Source: Planctomycetota bacterium (lineage in GTDB: Bacteria > Planctomycetota > MHYJ01 > JACQXL01 > JACRIJ01). Taken from it: a stretch of DNA of 57,203 nucleotides. Positions 32,623-39,644 of the stretch are shown piece after piece. Position 1 is the first letter of the stretch, and every line of letters starts with the position of its first letter. Under the pieces are notes generated by a model. That model was not told where the DNA came from and searched no databases. It was given only the letters and a program-made list of their open reading frames with translations. The position numbers and the translations under genes were made by a program. Location: positions 1-57,203 of the forward strand of contig JACRIJ010000056.1 of NCBI GenBank assembly GCA_016220095.1, written 5' to 3'.

Positions 32623-33914
32623 AATACCTTTTCTCCGTTTGCGAGGGCATAAACGCAAAGCTGTCCGCACATTGAACATACGCTTTCTTTCTGGGGTTTA
32701 CGCATCTTTCTGAAAGCCGCGGGTTTTTGCGGGTCAAGGGCGTTGGCTATCATCGCGTCCCAATCGCGGTTTTTGCGGGACAGGGAGAATTTTCTGTCCC
32801 ATTCAATGGCGGATTCTATGCCTTTTGCGATATCGCCCGCGTGGGCTGCTATTCTTGAGGCGATGACGCCTTCCCTTACGTGTTCCGCCTGGGGCAGTCC
32901 GAGGTGTTCCATGGGCGTGACATAACAGAGCATATCGGCGCCGGCTGACGCGGCAACTGCGCCGCCGATGGCTGAGGTTATATGGTCATAGCCGGGAGCC
33001 ACGTCTGTCACGACCGGTCCGAGCACATAGAAGGGCGCGCCTTTGCACAGGGATTTCTGAAGAAGCACCTGCGCCTGCACCTGATGGAGGGGCACGTGTC
33101 CGGGGCCTTCTATCATTACCTGCACGTCTGCCAGGCGGGCGCGTTCGGCGAGTTGCGCGAGGATTTTAAGTTCTTCAATCTGTGCGTAGTCAAACGAATC
33201 CGCTATAGCGCCGGGCCGCAGGCCGTCGCCGAGGCTCAAGGTCAGGTCGTATTCACGGGCTATTTCAATTACCCTGTCAAATTTTTCGTATAACGGGTTT
33301 TCTTTCTGGTGCAGTTTCATCCATTCGCCGAGGATGGTGCCGCCGCGGCTGACGATGCCGCCGGTACGGGGATTGGATTGGACGTGTTTTATTATGGCAT
33401 GAGTTACGCCGCAATGGACTGTGATAAAATCCACGCCGTCTTGAGCGTGTTTCAGTATGGTATCAAACAGGTCGGTTTCCGTAAGAGTTTCCAGTACAGA
33501 GCGGTGTTCATTAGAAGGGCGTTTAAGCAGGACGGCTTCGTAAATAGGCACGGTGCCGACGGGCACGGAGGATTCGGCTATGATTCTCTTGCGGATTTCA
33601 CGGATGTCTCCATAGGTGCTGAGGTCCATGATGGCATCGGCGCCGGCTTCAATGGCGACGCGCGTTTTTTCAAGTTCATCGTCAACGTTGCAGTAATCCT
33701 GCGAAGTGCCAATGTTGGCGTTGACTTTAGTTTTCATTTGCGCGCCTATGCCGCAGAATTTCAGGGCGCGTTTTTTCCGGTTATTGGCCGGTATAACCGC
33801 GCGTCCTTCCCTGATGAGAGTACATACGGTTTCAGGGGAGAGTTTTTCCGCCTCAGCCACAAGGCGCATTTCATCGGTTAGGATGTTATTTTTAGCATTA
33901 GTAAGTTGCGTCAT
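32619..33914 (-). CDS. thiC: Phosphomethylpyrimidine synthase ThiC
   Basis: 431 residues from the ATG at 33914, the short ThiC form. Signatures: NANIGTSQDYCNVDDELEK, DLSTYGDIREIR, VPIYEA, VDFITVHCGVT, SRGGTILGEWM, EGPGHVPLHQVQ and the C-terminal cluster site CSMCGQLC (CX2CX3C). The radical-SAM enzyme converts 5-aminoimidazole ribotide into the thiamin pyrimidine. The ATG was chosen because a promoter lies 10 nt upstream; the longer frame would start upstream of the transcript. No TPP riboswitch fits in such a short leader. The only thiamin gene in the window. Confidence 0.97.
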   Translation of the reverse strand: MTQLTNAKNNILTDEMRLVAEAEKLSPETVCTLIREGRAVIPANNRKKRALKFCGIGAQMKTKVNANIGTSQDYCNVDDELEKTRVAIEAGADAIMDLSTYGDIREIRKRIIAESSVPVGTVPIYEAVLLKRPSNEHRSVLETLTETDLFDTILKHAQDGVDFITVHCGVTHAIIKHVQSNPRTGGIVSRGGTILGEWMKLHQKENPLYEKFDRVIEIAREYDLTLSLGDGLRPGAIADSFDYAQIEELKILAQLAERARLADVQVMIEGPGHVPLHQVQAQVLLQKSLCKGAPFYVLGPVVTDVAPGYDHITSAIGGAVAASAGADMLCYVTPMEHLGLPQAEHVREGVIASRIAAHAGDIAKGIESAIEWDRKFSLSRKNRDWDAMIANALDPQKPAAFRKMRKPQKESVCSMCGQLCVYALANGEKVL

Positions 33915-33924
33915 AATGCGGTGT

Positions 33925-33953
33925 AGGATAGCATTTCTGAAGCGCTTTGTCAA
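33925..33953 (-). promoter_or_regulatory. Sigma-70 promoter of thiC, near-leaderless
   Basis: On the minus strand TTGACA (33948-33953), a 17-nt spacer, TATCCT (33925-33930). The -10 box ends 10 nt before the ATG at 33914, leaving a leader of only a few bases. Confidence 0.65.
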
Positions 33954-33974
33954 GATTAAGAGTGTAGCCGCAGT

Positions 33975-34189
33975 AACCCGTCAGTGAACGGGTAAACACG
34001 GACTACGGACGTTTTTAAACAGGGATTCTATGAGACTTTAACGAGACACGACGACGACTTTTTACAGGGACGTTATGAGACCTTTACGAGACTCGACGGC
34101 GACTCGTTCAGGCCATATCTTAACCGTCGTCGGTCTCTTAAGGTCTCGTCAAGTCCCTGTTGAAATGCGTCGTAGTCTCGTTAAAGTCT
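33975..34189. repeat. Long GAGAC-family inverted repeat (hairpin)
   Basis: The left arm (34032-34100) begins GAGACTTTAACGAGACACGA. The reverse complement of the right arm (34121-34189) begins AAGACTTTAACGAGACTACG. Both continue through ACAGGGAC and GAGACCTT to CGACG, matching at roughly four of five positions over about 70 nt around a 20-nt loop. The preceding CCCGTCAGTGAACGGG (33978-33993) is itself a small hairpin, shared with 3769 and 44665. Confidence 0.9.
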
Positions 34190-34351
34190 TTTTGTTGCGG
34201 CTAAACCATCTTGATGGAGAAGGAAGAACTGGACGAAGCTTCGCAGATTTGCCGGACTTGATGGCGCAGTTGTGTTGCCAAGATTAGCGCTATCACCGCC
34301 ACTACTACCGCAACCAACACTTAGTGCTATTGCAAATATCGCAATAAGCAT
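34181..34351 (-). pseudogene. Relic of a lipoprotein gene, truncated by the hairpin
   Basis: An ATG at 34351 opens 56 codons: a hydrophobic segment ending in a lipobox (LIAIFAIALSVGCGSS), then GGDSANLGNTTAPSSPANL as in lipoproteins with fibronectin-type repeats. After about 20 more residues the frame enters the right arm of the hairpin, which supplies the stop (34181-34183). The hydrophobic stretch lacks a basic start, but in another frame MIINKEKRN begins at 34376 just upstream. One indel would join the two into a normal signal peptide. I read this as a decayed gene; expression as a 56-residue lipoprotein cannot be excluded. Confidence 0.55.
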
Positions 34352-34362
34352 TGCGCTTCTCT

Positions 34363-34486
34363 TTATTTATTATCATTGTTGAGGACAAAACGAAAATTCA
34401 CGTTTGTAGATTTGGTAGGAATATCCATCTGTTCTTTTGAAACAACAGACTGTGTATTTTTTATGGCTTCCGTTTTACGACAAAAC
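34363..34486 (-). pseudogene. Possible short coding remnant
   Basis: A minus-strand frame without a good start codon reads KTEAIKNTQSVVSKEQMDIP then TKSTNVNFRFVLNNDNK and stops at 34363-34365. It looks protein-like and ends just before the lipoprotein relic. It may be the tail of a lost gene; support is weak. Confidence 0.3.
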
Positions 34487-34510
34487 TTCTATTCTCTTTA
34501 GCCGGCGCTG

Positions 34511-35137
34511 CTATTCCCTTGTGCCGACGTCAAGTTTTGAAATGATATTGGCGATGTCCTGGCAGGATTGCAGGGCGGATTTGAGAAAGCCGGTGTCCTT
34601 TGCGGACAGCTTTTCTTCAACTTCCGGTTCAAGCAACTGCAGGTATCCTATGGATGTTGTAAGCGGGCTTCTTATGTCGTGCACTATTGTGCGCGATAAT
34701 TTGCGGATTTTTTCCCTCGCGGCCTTGATGTCTTCGTTTTTCTGGTTGAGTTCCTTTTGAAGTTTGCGTATCCTGAGCATTGATTTGACCGTGGCCATGA
34801 CGTCGTCCTGGTCAAGCGGTTTTCTGATGAATTCGTCGCCGCCCATGTCAATGCCGCGGGTTTTTGATATGGACGATATGCCCGTGATGAAAATTACCGG
34901 CAGGAACCTGCTGTTTTTCTTGATGTCGTCGCATATATCGGTCCCGTACGCGTCAGGCAGGTTTATGTCAAGTATGACGAGGTCCAGCGTGTCGTCATAA
35001 AGGTGTTTTGTGAGGATTGCGGTTGCTTCTTTTCCGGTGTTAGCCGACTCGGTTTCATAGTTCGCTTCACTTAGCCAGTTCTTCAGGAGTTCGCATACGT
35101 CCTTTTCGTCATCTACAATAAGTATTTTTTCTTTCAT
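34511..35137 (-). CDS. Receiver domain fused to an orphan histidine-kinase DHp domain
   Basis: About 208 residues. Start taken at the ATG at 35137 (GGAG 9 nt upstream); the ATG at 35143 is too close to it. The receiver (about 1-120) has ILIVDDEKDV, the phospho-acceptor in LDLVILDINLPDAYG, ITGI and the conserved lysine region IRKPLDQDD. A coiled coil (LQKELNQKNEDIKAAREKI) leads to a HisKA-like segment LSRTIVHDIRSPLTTSIGYL with the H-box histidine. The chain then ends, with no HATPase domain and none encoded downstream. It may be a phosphotransfer protein, a dimer scaffold or a truncated kinase. Confidence 0.85.
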   Translation of the reverse strand: MKEKILIVDDEKDVCELLKNWLSEANYETESANTGKEATAILTKHLYDDTLDLVILDINLPDAYGTDICDDIKKNSRFLPVIFITGISSISKTRGIDMGGDEFIRKPLDQDDVMATVKSMLRIRKLQKELNQKNEDIKAAREKIRKLSRTIVHDIRSPLTTSIGYLQLLEPEVEEKLSAKDTGFLKSALQSCQDIANIISKLDVGTRE

Positions 35138-35175
35138 AAGCATAGCTCCAGCAAAAATCCCAAAATGATAATTGA

Positions 35176-35204
35176 ATTATACCCTGTAAAATCCATTAAG
35201 TCAA
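35176..35204 (-). promoter_or_regulatory. Sigma-70 promoter of the REC-DHp gene
   Basis: On the minus strand TTGACT (35199-35204), a 17-nt spacer, TATAAT (35176-35181), then a leader of about 35 nt with GGAG. Confidence 0.8.
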
Positions 35205-35233
35205 GTTTTTCTGAAAAAAACAGTAAAAAAAGC

Positions 35234-35285
35234 TTGACAATTGGATTTGTTTTGTTATAATGTAAAGTACTTTATAATATAAAGT
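35234..35285 (+). promoter_or_regulatory. Sigma-70 promoter overlapped by a palindromic operator
   Basis: TTGACA (35234-35239), a 16-nt spacer, TATAAT (35256-35261). At the expected transcription start lies the perfect palindrome TAAAGTACTTTA (35263-35274), followed by a second half-site, TATAAAGTA, to 35285. A repressor bound here would block initiation. The winged-helix protein at 36058-36387 is the obvious candidate. Confidence 0.75.
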
Positions 35286-35317
35286 AAATTGTTACGCTTA
35301 AATCAGGAGGATTAAAA

Positions 35318-35935
35318 ATGGATACGGACAAAGCGCTCAGGGATTTGAATTACATCAAGGAGATTGTTTCTTCGGCGCGTTATACGAACCTTTCAGGCGC
35401 GGCGGGGATTATAGCCGGCGTTTTTGCGTCAGCAGGGTTTGTGCTTACATGGTTACTGCTGAAAGACGTCTGGATATCTTCAAATTCAACTTTTATGAAA
35501 ATCGCCGAAAACAGGATGGGAGAGCTTGCCGTTATATGGGGCGCGGTTTTCGTGCTTTCCGGACTCGTGCAGGCGGCTTTTACGATAAGAAAAGCCAAAG
35601 CAAGCCATATCTCCGTGTGGTCAAAGGTTTCAAGACAGGTCCTTTACGCGGTTATTCCCGGATTTCTTGCAGGCGCGGTGCTTACGGTTTATTTTATAAA
35701 GGAGCGCAATTATTTTATTTTGCCGTCGGTCTGGATGCTTACCTACGGGGTGGCCGTGTCGGCCTCAGGAATGTTTTCGGTTGCTGTCGTAAGGCTTTTG
35801 GGATGGGCTTTCGTAATAAGCAGTCTCCTGCCGTTTTTGTTGATTCCGGAATCCAGTATCCTCGCAATGGCAGTCTCCTTCGGCGGATATCATATTATAT
35901 ACGGCATAATAGTGGCTAAGAAATACGGGGGATAA
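35318..35935 (+). CDS. Multi-pass membrane protein under a palindromic operator
   Basis: 205 residues. AGGAGG precedes the ATG. A cytoplasmic start (DTDKALRDLNYIKEIVSSA) is followed by about six hydrophobic segments, for example AAGIIAGVFASAGFVLTWLL, VIWGAVFVLSGLVQAAF and LGWAFVISSLLPFLLI. No enzymatic motif is visible. Such proteins are commonly paired with PadR/HTH_34-type regulators, as here. Its stop codon lies inside the left arm of a palindromic repeat. Confidence 0.75.
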   Translation: MDTDKALRDLNYIKEIVSSARYTNLSGAAGIIAGVFASAGFVLTWLLLKDVWISSNSTFMKIAENRMGELAVIWGAVFVLSGLVQAAFTIRKAKASHISVWSKVSRQVLYAVIPGFLAGAVLTVYFIKERNYFILPSVWMLTYGVAVSASGMFSVAVVRLLGWAFVISSLLPFLLIPESSILAMAVSFGGYHIIYGIIVAKKYGG

Positions 35936-36057
35936 ACTATTTAAGATTTAAGATTTGAGATTTGAGATTTGAGATTTCCATGATCTAAGATTTTACGATA
36001 CGCATGGGCTTTCCGTTAAAATCTTAAAGCTAAGCGCTTAAATCTTAAACAGTTTAT
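35932..36057. repeat. GATTTAAG inverted repeat filling an intergenic gap
   Basis: Arm ATAAACTATTTAAGATTTAAG (35932-35952) pairs with 36037-36057, 20 of 21 positions matching. Inside the left arm are tandem AGATTTG units (35952-35976). The element contains the upstream stop codon and ends immediately before the next ATG at 36058. Confidence 0.92.
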
Positions 36058-36387
36058 ATGATAAAACAGTTAAACATGGAAAAAAACAAAACAATTTCGC
36101 CGATTGACCTTGATAAGGTTATCCATGAGCGTATGCGATTGGGGATAATAACCGCATTGGCGGTGCACGAATCGCTCGCGTTCAACGACCTTAAGGAGAT
36201 TCTTAAGGCGTCGGACGGCAATCTGAGCGTGCATTCAAAGATCCTTGAGGACAGCGGCTATATAAAAACAAAGAAGGCCTTTGTCGGCCGAAAACCAAAA
36301 ACCACCTATTTGATTACAGAAAAGGGCAGGAAAGAACTCCAGGTTTATCTGGAGAATATGGAGAATATCATTAAAAATACGATGTGA
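36058..36387 (+). CDS. Winged-helix transcriptional regulator (HTH_34/MarR-like)
   Basis: 109 residues. IHERMRLGIITALAVHESLA, FNDLKEILKASDGNLSVHSK and ILEDSGYIKTKKAFVGRKPK are the helices and recognition part, followed by the wing TTYLITEKGRKELQVYL. This matches the single-domain winged-helix family PF13601. No ligand domain. It probably represses the membrane protein gene upstream through the TAAAGTACTTTA operator; this is inference from context. An ATG six codons downstream is an alternative start. Confidence 0.88.
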   Translation: MIKQLNMEKNKTISPIDLDKVIHERMRLGIITALAVHESLAFNDLKEILKASDGNLSVHSKILEDSGYIKTKKAFVGRKPKTTYLITEKGRKELQVYLENMENIIKNTM

Positions 36388-36394
36388 GAGCAGT

Positions 36395-36470
36395 TTCGTC
36401 GTGGTTAATCGTCTTGGCGCGCTTTGCGGTAAAATCGCCGGCGTTAAGACGCGTACGGCGAACGGAGTAA
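36395..36470. repeat. CTTTGCGGTTAA-family module upstream of ispH
   Basis: GTCTTGGCGCGCTTTGCGGT then AAAATCGCCGGCGTTAAGACG. It closely matches 57155-57203 (CGCGCTTTGCGGTTAAATCG, TTGCCGTTAGAACG). It fills the space between the regulator and ispH. Confidence 0.75.
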
Positions 36471-36478
36471 GAGCAGTT

Positions 36479-37351
36479 ATGAATATAATTATAGCAAAAA
36501 CGGCCGGGTTTTGTTCCGGCGTACAAAGGGGCATCGGTTTGATTGAAAAGGCGCTTGCCGCGCAAGGCAAGCCCTTATACGCGCTCAATTTTCCGGTGCA
36601 CAATGCCGTTGCAGTCAGCGGGCTTATCGGCAGGGGACTCAAATTTCTGAACTCTCTGGATGGCTTGGCAAAGGACGGCGCGCTGTTGATAGGCACTCAC
36701 GGCGCATGCCCCGAGGTATATGCCGTTGCGCAGGCGAACGGTATTGAAATAGTTGATGCAACGTGTCCTATGGTGAAAAGGGTGCAAAGAACCGCGCGCA
36801 TGGCGGCCGGTCATTCCGATATGGTAATAATCGTTGGGAACAGGAATCATACAGAGGTCAAATCCGTATGCGAATGGGCCGGGACCGGTAAGGCGCTTGT
36901 CATTGAATCCGTGGATGACGTAAGAAATATTCCGCGCGGTTTGTCATTAGCAATAGTCAGCCAGACGACTTTTTCGTGCAGGGAATTCGGCATGATAGTT
37001 GATTTTATCAGGAAATCCGCGGCCTCAGGGGCTATTGAAGTTTTCAGGACCATATGCCCGGCAACTTTCAGGAGGCAGGAGGAGGTCAGGGAATTAGCGG
37101 GCATCGCGGATAAAATATTCATAATAGGGGACTCAAGCAGTGCGAATTCCCTGCGTCTTGTGGAAACAGCCTTGTTTGAAAATACCCCTGCAAAACTCGT
37201 CAGTTCTTCCGGGGAGATAACAGCGGAAGACCTTGAAGGCGTTGAAATACTCGGTATTTCAGCCGGCGCGTCAACGCCGGATGAAGTCATACGGCAATGC
37301 AAAAACAAGATTATTACAATAGCTGATAACGCGCATGTGACAAGCGGTTAA
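36479..37351 (+). CDS. ispH: 4-hydroxy-3-methylbut-2-enyl diphosphate reductase IspH
   Basis: 290 residues from the ATG at 36479; the longer frame would translate the upstream repeat. Cluster cysteines: AKTAGFCSGVQRGI, IVDATCPMVKRVQ and FRTICPATFRRQEEV. FPVHNAVAV, THGACPEV, SQTTFS and ISAGASTPDEVI complete the active-site signatures. This [4Fe-4S] enzyme makes IPP and DMAPP, the last step of the MEP isoprenoid pathway. Its 5' region is made of a repeat module and no strong Shine-Dalgarno is seen. Confidence 0.95.
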   Translation: MNIIIAKTAGFCSGVQRGIGLIEKALAAQGKPLYALNFPVHNAVAVSGLIGRGLKFLNSLDGLAKDGALLIGTHGACPEVYAVAQANGIEIVDATCPMVKRVQRTARMAAGHSDMVIIVGNRNHTEVKSVCEWAGTGKALVIESVDDVRNIPRGLSLAIVSQTTFSCREFGMIVDFIRKSAASGAIEVFRTICPATFRRQEEVRELAGIADKIFIIGDSSSANSLRLVETALFENTPAKLVSSSGEITAEDLEGVEILGISAGASTPDEVIRQCKNKIITIADNAHVTSG

Positions 37352-37466
37352 TTGCAGTGGCCGGTGGCCAGTGACGAAAAATGAAATATGAAATATGAAG
37401 AATGAAGGACGGAATGAAGTCTTGAGTCCGGAGTCAACGGACGAGAATGAAAAAGGAGTTTGATAT
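37352..37466. repeat. Intergenic repeat modules
   Basis: GCAGTGGCCGGTGGCCAGTG (37354-37373), then AAAATGAAATATGAAATATG and AAGAATGAAGGACGGAATGA, then GAGTCCGGAGTCAACGGACG. These three families recur at 54774, 3797/10308 and 43290. Confidence 0.75.
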
Positions 37467-37943
37467 ATGATGCGCATAAGAGTAATCCTGATAATTTTTA
37501 TTGTCCTGTTTTTCTTGAGCGGTATGACGGTATTTCCTGTGGAATGGGAGGTCAAAACCGTCATTAATACAGTCTGGGGAGACGCCCCGCCGGGCGTTGG
37601 TTTTTTATCGCCAATGCACAAGAAATTGATTGAAATAAGGGATTCTTTTCCCGTAATAAGGGATAAATACGAGTTTGGCATTTACGGCCTGGACTGGCTC
37701 GGATTCGCGTTTATTACCATGTCCATTTTATTCATAGGCGTATTGCGCGACCCTGTAAAGAACAAATGGGTGATCCAATTCGCGCTGTTATGCTGTCCGT
37801 TAAGCATAATTTTCGCTGCCGTTTTCGCGCCCATGAGGGGCATGCCGTGGCAATGGGTGCTGATAGATTCCTCTTTCGGCGTATTCGGCGCGATGCCGCT
37901 TATTATAATCCTTAGAGACATTAAAAAGATTGAAAAGGCATGA
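37467..37943 (+). CDS. Hypothetical inner-membrane protein
   Basis: 158 residues. GGAG lies upstream. An N-terminal hydrophobic helix (RVILIIFIVLFFLSGMTVF) leads to a polar periplasmic loop of about 60 residues. Three more hydrophobic segments follow (LDWLGFAFITMSILFIGVL, IQFALLCCPLSIIFAAVF, FGVFGAMPLIIIL). Function unknown. It overlaps the next gene by 4 nt and starts a three-gene membrane-protein run. Confidence 0.75.
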   Translation: MMRIRVILIIFIVLFFLSGMTVFPVEWEVKTVINTVWGDAPPGVGFLSPMHKKLIEIRDSFPVIRDKYEFGIYGLDWLGFAFITMSILFIGVLRDPVKNKWVIQFALLCCPLSIIFAAVFAPMRGMPWQWVLIDSSFGVFGAMPLIIILRDIKKIEKA

Positions 37944-38608
37944 AAAACGGTTTCTTGAATTTAATACTCCGCAATCCGGAAGAGTTATGGAGTGATGTTG
38001 AAGGCACGAAGGTTTCTTCGTTGATGCTGAATTTAACCGGCACAACGATAGTTGCTTCGTTCATATACGGCGCGGCTACGGGGTGTTATGTCGGCGGCAT
38101 GCAGATATTGATTACCGGCTGTAAAATACCGGTGCTTTTTCTCGGGACTCTTCTGATATGTTCAGCGCTCATTTATATGATAAGCCGCATATTGGTGAAT
38201 ACGCTGACTTTTTACCAGTCAATCATGATACCCTTGATTTCAATAACGATAACGTCTGTAATCCTTGCCGCGTGGGCGCCGGTAGTACTGCTTTTCAGCG
38301 TTTCCCTCAAATTCCGCGTCTATTCAAATTACGTAGGCCTTGTGCTTCTGCTGACGTTTTCAATGGCCACGGCGGGAATAGTAAGCATCTGGTACCTTTA
38401 CAGGGGGGTCAGGGCGCTGGTAAAAAGCCGCGGCAAGGTTGTTGCATTGATATTCTCATGGATAATCATTTACCAGTTCGTTTGCAGTCAGTTTGCCTGG
38501 ATATTAAGGCCTTTTGTCGGCAGTTCAAGCGACAGGATAAGTTTTGAAGGTAACTTCTACGAAGCCGTGCCGCTGTTGATAAAGAAATTTATTGAAAATG
38601 CTTTTTAG
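37940..38608 (+). CDS. Multi-pass membrane protein, tandem paralogue 1
   Basis: 222 residues, about six hydrophobic segments. Conserved features: VASFIYGAATGCYVGGMQIL, KIPVLFLGTLLICSALIYM, QSIMIPLISITITSVILAAW and the C-terminal SQFAWILRPFVG with EGNFYEAVP. The next gene encodes a related protein at the same spacing. The pattern occurs in a widespread but uncharacterised membrane protein family; I cannot give a function. Translationally coupled to the preceding gene. Confidence 0.8.
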   Translation: MKNGFLNLILRNPEELWSDVEGTKVSSLMLNLTGTTIVASFIYGAATGCYVGGMQILITGCKIPVLFLGTLLICSALIYMISRILVNTLTFYQSIMIPLISITITSVILAAWAPVVLLFSVSLKFRVYSNYVGLVLLLTFSMATAGIVSIWYLYRGVRALVKSRGKVVALIFSWIIIYQFVCSQFAWILRPFVGSSSDRISFEGNFYEAVPLLIKKFIENAF

Positions 38609-38621
38609 GAGGTATAATTGT

Positions 38622-39461
38622 ATGGGCGATCAGGAAAATAATATACAGAAGGACAATTTACCGGAAGACACGGGCTCTTCCTCCGGAGAGGAGCTTACTC
38701 CGCACCCGCCCGCATATCCGCGCAAGAACATGGAATATCTGTTCATTAATGCCAGATATGAAAAATATGCCGGGAGCGCGTACAATGAGGAACTTATAGA
38801 GAAAAACGGCATCCGCCGGTTTTTGACACTGGACCTGTATTTGAAAGACCGGGCCAGCATTTTCAAAAACATAGTTACCGGCGGGCACTTGAGGCCCGCG
38901 ATATTCAATTCACTGCTTGCGGCCATCGTAATATCGTTTATTTACGGCGCTGTAATGGGCTTTTTTGCAGGCGGCGCTCAGGTGCTGTATTCGGCGTTAA
39001 AATTTCCCATTGCCGTAGTCGCATGCTATTTTATCTGCCTGCCTACGTTTTACATATTCAGTTCAATTCTCTCCTCGCGGTATAGCATAGCCCAGAGCAT
39101 GGCAATATTGTTATGCATGACCGTGCCCGCAGTATTGCTTTTGCTGGGGTTTGCGCCGATAGTATGGTTTTTTTCCATCAGCACGGGGACGGCGGGGTTC
39201 ATGTTTCTGCTTCACGGCATAGTATTCGCTATTGCAACGGCCTTTGGGATCCTGTATTTATATGACTGTGTAGGCTATATCAACTATATTTCCAAAGGCG
39301 CGGGGGATACTAATATGGCGTTTCTTAATGTATGGATGGTGATTTATCTCACGGTACAGTGCCAGCTGTTGAGCTATTTAGGCCCGTTTATTTCCGCCGG
39401 TGAAAAGATGTTTATATTCAGGAAGGGTTTTTTTACAGAGGCGCTCAAGGGGATATTCTAA
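38622..39461 (+). CDS. Multi-pass membrane protein, tandem paralogue 2
   Basis: About 279 residues from the ATG at 38622, with GGAGG (38609-38613) upstream. A polar N-terminal tail of about 85 residues is followed by the same membrane core as its neighbour: VISFIYGAVMGFFAGGAQVL, KFPIAVVACYFICLPTFYIF, QSMAILLCMTVPAVLLLLGF, QLLSYLGPFISAG and KGFFTEALKGI. The LRPFVG motif has drifted to LGPFIS. Tandem duplication followed by divergence is the simplest origin. Confidence 0.8.
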   Translation: MGDQENNIQKDNLPEDTGSSSGEELTPHPPAYPRKNMEYLFINARYEKYAGSAYNEELIEKNGIRRFLTLDLYLKDRASIFKNIVTGGHLRPAIFNSLLAAIVISFIYGAVMGFFAGGAQVLYSALKFPIAVVACYFICLPTFYIFSSILSSRYSIAQSMAILLCMTVPAVLLLLGFAPIVWFFSISTGTAGFMFLLHGIVFAIATAFGILYLYDCVGYINYISKGAGDTNMAFLNVWMVIYLTVQCQLLSYLGPFISAGEKMFIFRKGFFTEALKGIF

Positions 39462-39481
39462 AGAACGTGCAATTGCAATAT

Positions 39482-39644
39482 CGTTGTGGCCTGGAGTAGT
39501 CGCAGTACCGCTGCGCTCGCGGGAGACGTCGCGCGTTTAACCGTAAAGAAATTTTGCTATGAACGGAGCGAAGTGCGAGCGAGAGCGATCCTCCGATTCC
39601 TGCGAGTCGCAACGATACTACGAGTCGCAGCGATCCTGCAAGTT
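39482..39644. repeat. Degenerate repeat block with 18-nt tandem units
   Basis: TGCGAGTCGCAACGATAC (39601-39618) and TACGAGTCGCAGCGATCC (39619-39636) are tandem 18-nt units, with a third partial unit. Before them, GTCGCGCGTTTAACCGTAAA (39529-39548) resembles the CTTTGCGGTTAA family. No gene is seen, and scpB is not here. Confidence 0.6.

Noticed and set aside
33915..34030. TPP riboswitch expected upstream of thiC
   Set aside because: No CTGAGA/ACC-GAACCTG pattern was found, and the thiC promoter leaves only a few bases of leader.
34032..34189. The long hairpin as a transcription terminator for thiC or the REC-DHp gene
   Set aside because: Stem far too long and imperfect, no T-run on either strand, and it lies upstream of thiC, not downstream.
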